Shown here piece after piece: positions 44,474 through 52,754 of a stretch of DNA of 64,000 nt (its first letter is position 1; every line of letters starts with the position of its first letter). The notes under the pieces were generated by a model, which saw only the letters and a list, made by a program, of their open reading frames with translations, was not told the origin of the DNA and did not search any database. Where the stretch lies: NCBI GenBank assembly GCA_934647945.1, contig CAKUFK010000005.1, forward strand, positions 66,089-130,088. The letters are read 5' to 3'. A program made the position numbers and the translations under genes. The DNA is from an uncultured Eubacteriales bacterium. GTDB lineage: Bacteria > Bacillota > Clostridia > Oscillospirales > Acutalibacteraceae.

Positions 44474-44600
44474 ATGGAAAAGAAGCGGTCTCTGAAAAGA
44501 AAGCTCTGTATGGCAGGAATCGGCGTAGCGGCGCGTCTATCGGTGCCTAACCGCCTTCACTACTGGGGAGCTTTTCCGGACAAGGCCCCATATATTCAAA
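44474..44600 (+). pseudogene. internally deleted copy of paralogue A3
   Basis: It matches the gene at 45180 from its start codon, then jumps by 147 bp. In the intact gene GCGGCGC occurs at 45234-45240 and again at 45381-45387. Here the two are fused into one copy, so the deletion was in frame and occurred between short direct repeats. Similarity ends after ATATTCAAA, and a TGA follows one codon later. At most a 43-residue peptide lacking most of the domain could be made. Confidence 0.85.
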
Positions 44601-44659
44601 AGTGAAATTGAGATAGACTCAATAAAAGGTTTAAATCCCCAGACTTAGGAGGTGATTTT

Positions 44660-45097
44660 GTGAAAAAAAGATGGTGCGTGATGATTCTTTCTATAGCTAT
44701 ATTTGTCATAATTATGGTGGGATTCTTCATGCATCAAAACAACAATTACTTAACTTCCGTCGAATCCATGCTGCCAATTATATTAGAATATAATGATGTT
44801 GTTATTAAACATCCTGATTTTACTTCTGACTATGTAAGCAGACTTAAGGATGCCAAAAGACACATATTTTGGGGGACAATTAATAGAAGCCAAACGCCTG
44901 TTATAATAAATATTCCTTCCAAGGCCGAACTCAAGATTTATCCTAATGACGATACATCGGTCTTGATAGAATATATCCCACATTCTGGTTGGTCCCAGAA
45001 ATACAAATTGTCTGAATATGGAGATTTCGACAAGCACCTAGAAATCCTATACGAAATAACTAATAACGACGTATTTCAGACAGACGCCGCTGCGTAA
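44660..45097 (+). CDS. small membrane-anchored paralogue A2
   Basis: A 145-residue protein with one membrane segment (VMILSIAIFVIIMVGFFM) and the family domain (PVIINIPSKAELKIYPND, then KYKLSEYGDFDKHLEILYEITNN). It is AT-rich compared with A1 and A3, suggesting separate origin or decay. AGGAGGTGATTTT is an excellent ribosome site. Function unknown. Its 5' part has been copied into the chimeric frame at 43183. Confidence 0.7.
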   Translation: MKKRWCVMILSIAIFVIIMVGFFMHQNNNYLTSVESMLPIILEYNDVVIKHPDFTSDYVSRLKDAKRHIFWGTINRSQTPVIINIPSKAELKIYPNDDTSVLIEYIPHSGWSQKYKLSEYGDFDKHLEILYEITNNDVFQTDAAA

Positions 45098-45179
45098 GAA
45101 GTTACGTTATTCGGAACGCCGGGAGCACCCGATAGGATGCCCCCTAAAGAACGAGTAAATATTTTATATGGGGGCTCCT

Positions 45180-45632
45180 ATGGAAAAGAAGCGGTCTCTG
45201 AAAAGAAAGCTCTGTATAGCAGGAATCGGCGTAGCGGCGCTTCTGTTCTTCCTTTTCCTTTATGACTCTATCTCCTATGAGAAGATTGTCAACCACCGTC
45301 TGCTGGATACGGAGGGCGTCACCTTTACTTACAATGGATGGACATATGATATGGGGGAGAAAACGGTGGATATCCGATATGCGGCGCGTCTATCGGTGCC
45401 TAACCGCCTTCACTACTGGGGGGCTTTTCCGGACAAGGCCCCATATATTCAAATCCAAATTCCAGAGACTGCGGTTCTCACCATTGCTCCATTTGATCAA
45501 GACGCCGTTCTCCTGCGTGTGGAACCAATGTGCGGCCTAAAACGTGTGTACAAATTGAGCCGATACGGGGATTTTTCTGAATATGCAGAAACACTATACG
45601 ACATTACGGGTGATCCCCATTTCCAGGCATAA
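45180..45632 (+). CDS. small membrane-anchored paralogue A3
   Basis: A 150-residue protein. It has a basic start (MEKKRSLKRKL), a membrane segment (IGVAALLFFLFLYDSISY), then the family domain (TAVLTIAPFD..., KRVYKLSRYGDFSEYAETLYDITGD). This is the intact parent of the deleted copy at 44474. The start could also be ATG 45168, four codons upstream. Function unknown. Confidence 0.7.
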   Translation: MEKKRSLKRKLCIAGIGVAALLFFLFLYDSISYEKIVNHRLLDTEGVTFTYNGWTYDMGEKTVDIRYAARLSVPNRLHYWGAFPDKAPYIQIQIPETAVLTIAPFDQDAVLLRVEPMCGLKRVYKLSRYGDFSEYAETLYDITGDPHFQA

Positions 45633-45868
45633 CCGCCGGACAGAAAGGCGCCGCCGAACTGGATGCGGGAGCCGTGGATATTTGTGCGTTTTATTTGGGC
45701 CGCGTAAACTGCCTCGGGGACAAGATGTGTCACAAGCCGCTTCTCCATCTTTTTAGAGAAAATCCTGTCCCATATATACAGACGCGAAAAAATGTTTCCG
45801 ATTTCGTATGCTAAGAGTGGGTAATAAACGCTTTTGGGGATCCAAACAAAAAGAGGAGGGATGGTTGG

Positions 45869-47383
45869 ATGAAACGATGGATGGCCTGGCTGGGGGTTGT
45901 ATGTGCGGCAGGGCTCATGTTCAGCGCCTGCGGGGGCTCTCCCACATCACGGGAGACGTCCGCCACGGCGGGAGAGGCAGCCCCCCTATTCTATTTCTCG
46001 GGAGACGGACTGTACATGGTGGGGGAAAGCGGCAAGCCCCGCCTGCTCGCCGAGGAGGTCGAACTGCCGTCATTTTCTTCCACGGTACAATCTCTGCCGG
46101 CTGCTTCCGGCCGGTATCTGCTTTCACCGAACGGCAAGAAGCTGTCGTTCAGCCCGCGTTACAACAGTCTGGAGGACAATATTGCGCTGTATGCGGCCGA
46201 TACGGCAAAAGGAACGGTCAAAACCGTGTGTAAGGATCTGGCGGTGGACATAGAGCAATTCGGTGTTTGGAAGATGGTGTTCCGTTTTGGGGTGGATGGC
46301 ACCCTGTACTATATCCAACAAAACCGGGAAGCGGTCCGGACCGACCTGTACGCCTATGAAAAGGGAAAGAGTCGTCTGGTGGCGGAAAATGTCGTATCCT
46401 TTTTCCTCGGGGAGGATGGGAAGACGATTCTCTACTATGGCGGGATCGAGGGAACCGGATCCCCGCAAGAGTCCGGCGATCGGTTCATCCAGCAGTGGGC
46501 GGCCAAATACGGGGCATCGCGTATGGTCTTGAAACGGCTGGACATCCAAACCGGGGAATGTGCTACTCTCTCGGATAAAGTCAGTACCACTAGCCATCCC
46601 AGCTTTGACCCTTTTTCGTTTTCTTACGTCAAGTTCCAAGAGTGGGATGGTACGAGATATGTGGAGCGGCAGGTGGGCGAAGTACCGCCCAGCAGCCCCT
46701 GCCCCTGTCCCGGCTGCGCGGCGGGCGGGATCCATCTTTCAGATGGCGTCCACATTTACAAAAGAGAGGCTTTGGACGGATGGTTTTTAGAGGCTGACGG
46801 CCAGGAGCCGGTATTCATCGAGGCGGTGTGGCAGCATGGTACGGATAAAAAGCATGAAAACCAGGTGCGGTTCGTCCAAACCGACGGTGCGGTCTACTGC
46901 TACAAAGACGATGCTACAGAACCCGGCCAGAACAATTTGTTCCGGCTGGCAATCGAGGATGGTGTTCTGAGAGAGAAAAAAGCGATCACAAACTATGTTA
47001 TGGATATCAAAATGGGATATAAAGGCGGTGTATTCTATTTCCGCCAATCCTTGGATGTGCCGAACCGCTCGAAGATCCTATATTATACAGATGGGACGGA
47101 TACCCTTTCATTTGAGTCGCTTCCCGAAGAGACGGGGCCGTTTACCGTGAATGGGAACGCGTATCTCTTGGCTCCTCGTGAAGAGGGAGAGCGGCAGGAT
47201 ATCTACTCATTCGACGGGCACGGGACCACGCTGGTAGCGGAAGGGGTGCGGCATACTCTCTACGCGAACAATCAACTCTACTACACCAAGGACGAAGGTG
47301 CCCCCTTTTCCCTGTATCAAGGGAATACGTTAGTGGCGGAGAATGTCGACGGTGTCATCGGCTTGTATGAGGACTTCCTATGA
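45869..47383 (+). CDS. 504-residue lipoprotein, copy 1
   Basis: A secreted lipoprotein with lipobox FSAC (Cys near 20), a short Ser/Ala linker and then about 460 residues of repeated beta-strand blocks (LFYFSGDGLYMVGE, GTLYYIQQNREAVRTDLYAY, NNQLYYTKDEGAPFSLYQG) that look like a beta-propeller or DUF5050-like fold. It is a tandem paralogue of the gene at 47476. Both have the ribosome site AGAGGAGGG. Ligand and role unknown. Confidence 0.75.
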   Translation: MKRWMAWLGVVCAAGLMFSACGGSPTSRETSATAGEAAPLFYFSGDGLYMVGESGKPRLLAEEVELPSFSSTVQSLPAASGRYLLSPNGKKLSFSPRYNSLEDNIALYAADTAKGTVKTVCKDLAVDIEQFGVWKMVFRFGVDGTLYYIQQNREAVRTDLYAYEKGKSRLVAENVVSFFLGEDGKTILYYGGIEGTGSPQESGDRFIQQWAAKYGASRMVLKRLDIQTGECATLSDKVSTTSHPSFDPFSFSYVKFQEWDGTRYVERQVGEVPPSSPCPCPGCAAGGIHLSDGVHIYKREALDGWFLEADGQEPVFIEAVWQHGTDKKHENQVRFVQTDGAVYCYKDDATEPGQNNLFRLAIEDGVLREKKAITNYVMDIKMGYKGGVFYFRQSLDVPNRSKILYYTDGTDTLSFESLPEETGPFTVNGNAYLLAPREEGERQDIYSFDGHGTTLVAEGVRHTLYANNQLYYTKDEGAPFSLYQGNTLVAENVDGVIGLYEDFL

Positions 47384-47475
47384 TCTGAGACGGCGAAACC
47401 GTCGCCAATTGATATACTGAAGTTGAGATTTGTTTCCATATATGCGGCAGGATATCAAAGAGGAGGGATGGTTGG

Positions 47476-48990
47476 ATGAAACGATGGATGGCCTGGCTGG
47501 GAGCCGTATGTGCGGCAGGGCTCATGTTTAGCGCCTGCGGGGGCTCTCCCACATCACGGGAGGCGTCCGCCACGGCGGGAGAGGCGGCCCCCCTATTCTA
47601 TTTCTCGGGAGACGGGCTGTACATGGTGGGGGAAAGCGGCAAGCCCCATCTGCTCGCCGAGGAGGTCGAGCGCCCCGCTTTCCGCAACGCCTCACAGTAT
47701 TTCCCCGGAGCCGAAGGTCTTTATATGCTCTCGCCGAACGGCAGAGAACTGGCGTTTTGTCCCCGATACAACGCATTGGAGGATAAAACCACTCTGTACA
47801 CGGTCGATACGCCAAGCAAGGGGAAGACCAAGGCCGTATGTGAGGACCTGGCCGTGTTTTTACGCAATTGGAGCAATCGGGCGCCCTTTCGTTTTGGGGT
47901 GGATGGCACCCTGTACTATATCCAGCAAAACCGGGAAGCGGTTCGGACCGACCTGTACGCCTATGAAAAGGGAAAGAGTCGTCTGGTGGCGGAAAATGTC
48001 GTATCCTTTTACCTAGGGGAGGATGGGAAAACGATTCTCTACTATGGCGGGGTCGAGGGAACCGGATCTCCGCAAAGCGCAAGTGAGACTTTTCTCCAGT
48101 GCTGGCAGGCCAAGTACAGTATCAGCCGCTTGAGCCTGAAACGGCTGGATACTCAAACCGGAGAATGCGTTGTTTTATCCGAAGCCGCCTCCTTAAACGA
48201 CCTGCCGCAATACGATAAAACCGCCTTTGCGTATGTGGTGTTCATAGAACAAGATAAGGAGCAACACCCTGTCCAGCGACAGGTAGGAGACATGCCAGAG
48301 AGCATGGATGAGAACCGTTCTGCGTATGACACGCTTGTGCTCTCTCCAGGCGTTCAAATCATCAAAGATACGAGCCGCGGTGCCTGGATTCTGCAAGCAG
48401 AGGGCCGGGAACCCATCGTCATAGAGAGCATTCGCCAGCCGGGCACATCCGCAGATAAAATCGTGGAAAACCAGCTTTATTTTACCATGGCCGACGGGGC
48501 GGTCTACTACTACAACGCAACGCCTTCGAGTAACCAAGAGGCCAATTTTTTCCGATTGGCCATTGAGAATGGAGCCTTAAAAGAAAAAACCGCGCTGGGC
48601 CCCCATGTCGAGCGTGTCTTAGAAAGCTATAGGGACGGCGTCTTTTATTATGAGCGGGTTCCGGATCATACGGGGGAGTTCCTTCTGTGTTATACCAATG
48701 GTACAGACATGGTCACGTTGGATAATATCCAGGATCTGGAGACGCTTCGTGTAGTGGGGGATCAGGCCTATCTGATCGTCAGTCGGAAGGATGCCCCACA
48801 GCGGTACGACATACATTCATTTGACGGAAAACAGGCAGCTTTATGGGCAGAGAACATCAGCACCTATGGTTTTTTTAACAATCAACTATATTATACTCAA
48901 GATAACGCCGCCCCTTTTTCCCTGTATCAAGGGAATACGTTAGTGGCGGAGAATGTCGACGGCGTCATCGGCTTGTATGAGGAACCGTGA
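47476..48990 (+). CDS. 504-residue lipoprotein, copy 2
   Basis: Same length as copy 1. The signal peptide and first ~60 residues, a central block (FRFGVDGTLYYIQQN to LVAENVVSF) and the last ~30 residues (FSLYQGNTLVAENVDGVIGLYE) are almost identical at DNA level. The intervening segments are strongly diverged. Such blocks suggest gene conversion or selection for variation between them. Lipobox FSAC anchors it outside the membrane. Function unknown. Confidence 0.75.
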   Translation: MKRWMAWLGAVCAAGLMFSACGGSPTSREASATAGEAAPLFYFSGDGLYMVGESGKPHLLAEEVERPAFRNASQYFPGAEGLYMLSPNGRELAFCPRYNALEDKTTLYTVDTPSKGKTKAVCEDLAVFLRNWSNRAPFRFGVDGTLYYIQQNREAVRTDLYAYEKGKSRLVAENVVSFYLGEDGKTILYYGGVEGTGSPQSASETFLQCWQAKYSISRLSLKRLDTQTGECVVLSEAASLNDLPQYDKTAFAYVVFIEQDKEQHPVQRQVGDMPESMDENRSAYDTLVLSPGVQIIKDTSRGAWILQAEGREPIVIESIRQPGTSADKIVENQLYFTMADGAVYYYNATPSSNQEANFFRLAIENGALKEKTALGPHVERVLESYRDGVFYYERVPDHTGEFLLCYTNGTDMVTLDNIQDLETLRVVGDQAYLIVSRKDAPQRYDIHSFDGKQAALWAENISTYGFFNNQLYYTQDNAAPFSLYQGNTLVAENVDGVIGLYEEP

Positions 48991-49498
48991 TGGACGGGGC
49001 GGGACTATCAGGAAGCACCGCCGTCGTTGATACGGGAGTCCCGGTATGGAAGCCATCTGCCGCCGGCCGGGTGTGGCCAAAGGAGGCAAGCGCCTTCCTG
49101 ACCCTTTAACCGTCGTCGTCCTTCTGCTGCACATCGCCAGGGATCCACTATGGTTGGCCGGCGGTGGGCGGAGTGTGGGCATTTCCTTTCTATAAACGAA
49201 AGAGGGCCGCCCGACTGTCCGGTTGTAGGGAAGAATCTACCCAAGAGGAAGACGGCTCCGCCACTTCTGGCATGGCAATCTGAAGAGATGGATAGGAAAT
49301 AATGCCCCCCATACAGACTCGATTTTTCTTGCTCCTCTGTGAAAATAGGACCCACTCTTCAAGACCTGCGCCCATTCTTACTCCATACAGAAAGGCCGGC
49401 ATCCTTTCCGGATGCTGGCCTGTTCTCATTTGCCTTTTTCATGGTCATCAGAAATTGGAAAATCAAATGGATAGGGCTTTGGGCGGATAAGGAGCATA
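48991..49498. other. gene-free gap with hairpin at 49394-49420
   Basis: No convincing gene. GGCCGGCATCC / GGATGCTGGCC (one mismatch) forms a hairpin at 49394-49420 with a T-rich tract further on the plus strand. It may end transcripts from the lipoprotein gene or from the convergent ABC locus. Confidence 0.5.
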
Positions 49499-51290
49499 TT
49501 ACACAACTCTCTTATCCACATAGTATTGCGCTTGTAAGTTGTATAATTCGGCATATTTACCGTCAAGGGAAATCAGCTCGTCATGGGTTCCGTATTCTAT
49601 GATATGGCCCGCCTGAAAAACCGCGATATAATCGCATAAACGGCTGGAAGATAGGCGATGCGATATATATATCGCCGTCTTATCGCGGATCATGGCATCA
49701 AACTGTTGGAATATTTCATGTTCCGCTTTCGGATCAAGTGCCGAGAGCGGTTCGTCCAGGATCACAATGTCCGACTTTCTGGCAATTGCCCGGGCAATCG
49801 CAACCTTCTGTCCTTCCCCTCCCGATGGTTCAAACCCATCTTCATCGAATTCTTTATAAACGCTTGTGTCCATACCCTTTGGCAATGTCTGTATTTTCTT
49901 GTCTAAGCCGACCTCACGCAAAAGGTTGGAAACCGTTTCACGGGATATGGTATTCTCGTCATTCAATACGATGTTGTCCTTTATAGAAAACGCGAATAAT
50001 TTAAAATCTTGAAATACCGCCGAAAACATGCCCATATACGCATCATAGTCAATATCCTTTATATTAACATTGTTGCAGAGGATCTCTCCTTCGGTGGGGT
50101 CATATAGACGGCAAAGCAATTTCACAAAAGTCGTTTTTCCCGCGCCATTTTCACCGACAACCGATAGTTTGGTTCCTGATTTTATATCAAAGTTCAAGTT
50201 TTGTATGGCATAATGATCCTGTCCGGGATATTTAAAACAAACATTACGAAAAGAAATGATAAACTCCTTCTCTTTAGCAACAGGCAAAGGAAGTCTTTTG
50301 TTGTTTCTAAGGATCTCTGGTATATTCACATATGTATCGAGCGCCTCGTAATACAGTCCATATATTTTTATATCAACCAAGCTGGATAAAACATCGCGGA
50401 CAGCGTTGGAAAAAGTGGACACTGCATTCAGATACATGGTGAATTCGCCGATGGTTATCGTGCTTTCCAGGACCCGGTAAATCAGATAGGCGTATGTAAT
50501 TGCATTTTGAATCAGGCCTGAAACGGAGTTAAACAAACTCGATAAAGAAAAGCACACATTCCTTTTTTTATAAAACGCGATCGCTTTATTTGAATAATCC
50601 ATTTCAGCGTCAATCAGCTAATGGCTCATATTGTTCATCCGGATTTCTTTAGAATAGGAAACATCTTCTAGAATCCGGGTAAAATAGTTCCATCTTCGCT
50701 CGACCTTTACGGCTTCCATGGAGAGCTTGTGACTTTTTTTCTTGGCTTTGGAATCGATAAATGCACTGGCGAGTACCATGAGCAAAAAGATAGAAACGAT
50801 CAAAATATTCATGGTGGATATGATGGCGATGATTCCTATCAATGTGAAAACTTTACCGACGATTGCAAAAGCACTCTCCAGAACATATGAAAAGCCGTGC
50901 CAATCCCCATATAAAAATTTATTGGCTTTCTCTCTTATTTCAAAATAATCCGGCTTTTCCAAATTGCAAAAATCCGTATTCGCCAGTTTTTCGTGCATAA
51001 ACTAACTTCGAGAATCTAGCAGACAAATAGCATCTCTGATTAAAAATCAGCAGATTGACATGCGATATACCCCAGCTGTTGATAAAGATAGCTGCTAGAA
51101 GGAGCACCACATAGAGGATCATCGTCTCCATGCGCTGTTGCTCCATTAATTCATCGATTATATATTTCGGAATGGCGATGATCGCAATAGGTAAAATTCC
51201 GATTAGTAATTGACTAACGGCATTCAGAATGATGTAGGATTTCCTTTCTTTCCAGCTGAATTTAATGAAAAAAAGTAACCCTTTCATCAT
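49499..51290 (-). pseudogene. ABC exporter (permease-ATPase) broken by frameshift and amber codon
   Basis: Together the three pieces give one half-size exporter of about 595 residues. Membrane helices come first, then an ATPase with Walker A (VGENGAGKTTFVKL), signature (EPSGGEGQKVAIARAIA) and Walker B (DIVILDEPLSALDP). Two lesions break it. One extra base near 51000 shifts the frame after ARFSKLV, and the correct phase resumes at MHEKLANTDF. An in-frame TAG lies at 50618-50620, between MNNMSH and LIDAEMDYSN. The ATPase part could still be translated alone. The locus is AT-rich and probably acquired. Confidence 0.85.
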
Positions 51291-51433
51291 TGTGATCACC
51301 CCTTTATGGAATCTGACAAGTTATTCTTAAAAAACCGTAAAGTCTTTCTCCATACTTTTCGAAGAGTGCGTTTTAAAAGCGTTTTCCATTTGACCTTTAA
51401 TGAACAATGATCGCAATCGTTACACGATAAATT

Positions 51434-51586
51434 TTATTTCTGGCAAAGGTTGTATCCATCGAATAAGGCGTCAAGGTGTTCGGTTACGTCGTTCCGGATT
51501 TTGATCTCCATCTTCCGTGTTTTTTCGTTGAGCATCTTTGCAGTCTGTTTCAGTATGTCTATGGCCATGCCTTTTACCTTATTCAC
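51434..51586 (-). CDS. small ORF upstream of the ABC exporter
   Basis: 50 codons from GTG 51586 (or 44 from ATG 51568, which has AAGG upstream). The sequence is KVKGMAIDILKQTAKMLNEK, then KIRNDVTEHLDALFDGY, ending NLCQK: a basic amphipathic helix and one Cys. The GTG overlaps the end of a 24-codon frame (51579-51653, MGSCASKSPKYSLVIHGDAW...). I do not recognise either. They could be peptides handled by the exporter, or the tail of a decayed gene. Confidence 0.3.
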   Translation of the reverse strand: MNKVKGMAIDILKQTAKMLNEKTRKMEIKIRNDVTEHLDALFDGYNLCQK

Positions 51587-52004
51587 TAGGATACCATGCG
51601 TCCCCGTGGATTACAAGAGAATATTTCGGGCTTTTGGAAGCACATGAACCCATATTAAAGTGGACGAATACGCCACATAAAAAACACATATGGAAAAAGG
51701 CGATAACATATGAAAAACAACCAACTTTATATTCATTACCCGTTCGGTTATAAACTATTGCCTTTATTACCAACCGCCCATGGCTTCCGGCAAGCGGCCA
51801 GCTATGCCAGTGTCGAAGAGATTGCCAGGGTACAGGAAAGGGAGTCTGTTTCTTCCTCGGACAGAAATCCGGGAACGGGTATGTGATAGGTGTACACATG
51901 CCGCCCGCTCTCGTTTTTGGAGGTATCTTTTGGTATGTTTTCGCAGCGGCAACGACCAAATAAACACCAAAACACAGTTTAAACACCGTTTCAAGGCATG
52001 AAAA
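51587..52004. other. gene-free gap left of the island
   Basis: Apart from the 24-codon frame noted with the small ORF at 51434, I see no supported gene. Open frames here lack ribosome sites and recognisable content. Confidence 0.4.
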
Positions 52005-52037
52005 GAACCCGCACAAACGCAGTGTTCATGCGGGTTC
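52001..52037 (-). terminator. original terminator of the tRNA-Pro gene, displaced
   Basis: Stem GAACCCGCA / TGCGGGTTC followed on the minus strand by TTTT. It directly follows the truncated tRNA 3' half and must have been the tRNA terminator before the island inserted. Confidence 0.65.
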
Positions 52038-52042
52038 ACAGG

Positions 52043-52087
52043 TGGTCGGAGTGATGTGACTTGAACACACGGCCTCTTGGTCCCGAA
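52043..52087 (-). other. attachment site, left end of island (tRNA-Pro 3' half)
   Basis: These 45 bp are identical to 59550-59594 and correspond to the tRNA-Pro 3' half: CCA end, acceptor strand, T arm, variable loop and anticodon loop. Beyond 52087 similarity to tRNA ends, so this is a fragment left by site-specific integration and not a gene. Confidence 0.92.
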
Positions 52088-52237
52088 ATGCCGTGGGAGC
52101 GGAAAAGGCGTGATTTCCAGTCCAATGGGTGCTGCATGGGACGGAAAATAGCGGTTTGACTTGCTGAATAGTCCACCCCATCCACCCGCTGATTTCCGGT
52201 TATGGGTCAGCGTATGGGTCAGAAACGGTGGCTGATA
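52088..52237. promoter_or_regulatory. left end of island with paired TATGGGTCAG motifs
   Basis: Two TATGGGTCAG decamers at 52201 and 52213 (12-bp phase), preceded by CCACCCGC. The same arrangement occurs near the right end at 59449-59470, so these are candidate integrase arm-binding sites. Confidence 0.55.
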
Positions 52238-52735
52238 CTAAAAATACCGTTGCTCGTGTAATTTTTTCACTGCCGTTTGTATTTGAGAATCAGAATATTT
52301 TGAACCTTTTATTTTTTTTACTCCCGGCAAAATACTACCGTAATCTGTGGCTTTAGTTTCTCTTTGAACAAAAAGCGTAGTTGCTAATAACTCAAGCGAC
52401 GAGGGAGATTCTTTTCCAAAAAGATTTACGATTTGTTTTTCTTCGGCTGGAAGTTTTGATATGCCGTGAGCTTTGGCCTCTTCGGTTGGTTCGATTAAAT
52501 GTCCGGAATCAGTGTAATTAATAAATAAATAACCAACTTCTGTTAACTTCTGTATTTCAAAATCCAAATCAGCACTATACGGACCATAAAAATGAATAGT
52601 ATAGTCGAATTTTTTCGGGCCACCTGCTTCCTCTATCAAATAAACTATCTTTTGAAGGGTTTTTTTACAAGGAGCTTTTTTAGATACTTCCATTAACTCA
52701 TTTACTACGCTTACGACTGTTTCGTGCCTATTCAT
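52238..52735 (-). CDS. YwgA-like protein
   Basis: A 165-residue protein. The N-terminal half has KKTLQKIVYLIEEAGGPKKF, then HFYGPYSADLDFEIQKLTEVGYL, the hallmark of B. subtilis YwgA and of wider SocA/DUF4065-like winged-helix proteins. The C-terminal half is helical. Function is unknown in the family. In Bacillus the gene neighbours ywfO (HD hydrolase), and here it again follows an HD hydrolase gene by 19 bp. ATG 52735 follows AAAGGAG at 10 nt. It is the last gene before the island's left end. Confidence 0.7.
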   Translation of the reverse strand: MNRHETVVSVVNELMEVSKKAPCKKTLQKIVYLIEEAGGPKKFDYTIHFYGPYSADLDFEIQKLTEVGYLFINYTDSGHLIEPTEEAKAHGISKLPAEEKQIVNLFGKESPSSLELLATTLFVQRETKATDYGSILPGVKKIKGSKYSDSQIQTAVKKLHEQRYF

Positions 52736-52754
52736 TCTTCCAATGCTCCTTTCG

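Noticed and set aside
51579..52016. A 145-residue Cys-rich minus-strand protein left of the island
   Set aside because: The frame runs through the tRNA-adjacent spacer with no ribosome site, no coding-like composition and no recognisable motif.
52043..52087. A second tRNA-Pro gene
   Set aside because: Only the 3' half is present. The 5' half, including the D arm and 5' acceptor strand, is absent, so it is an attachment-site remnant.
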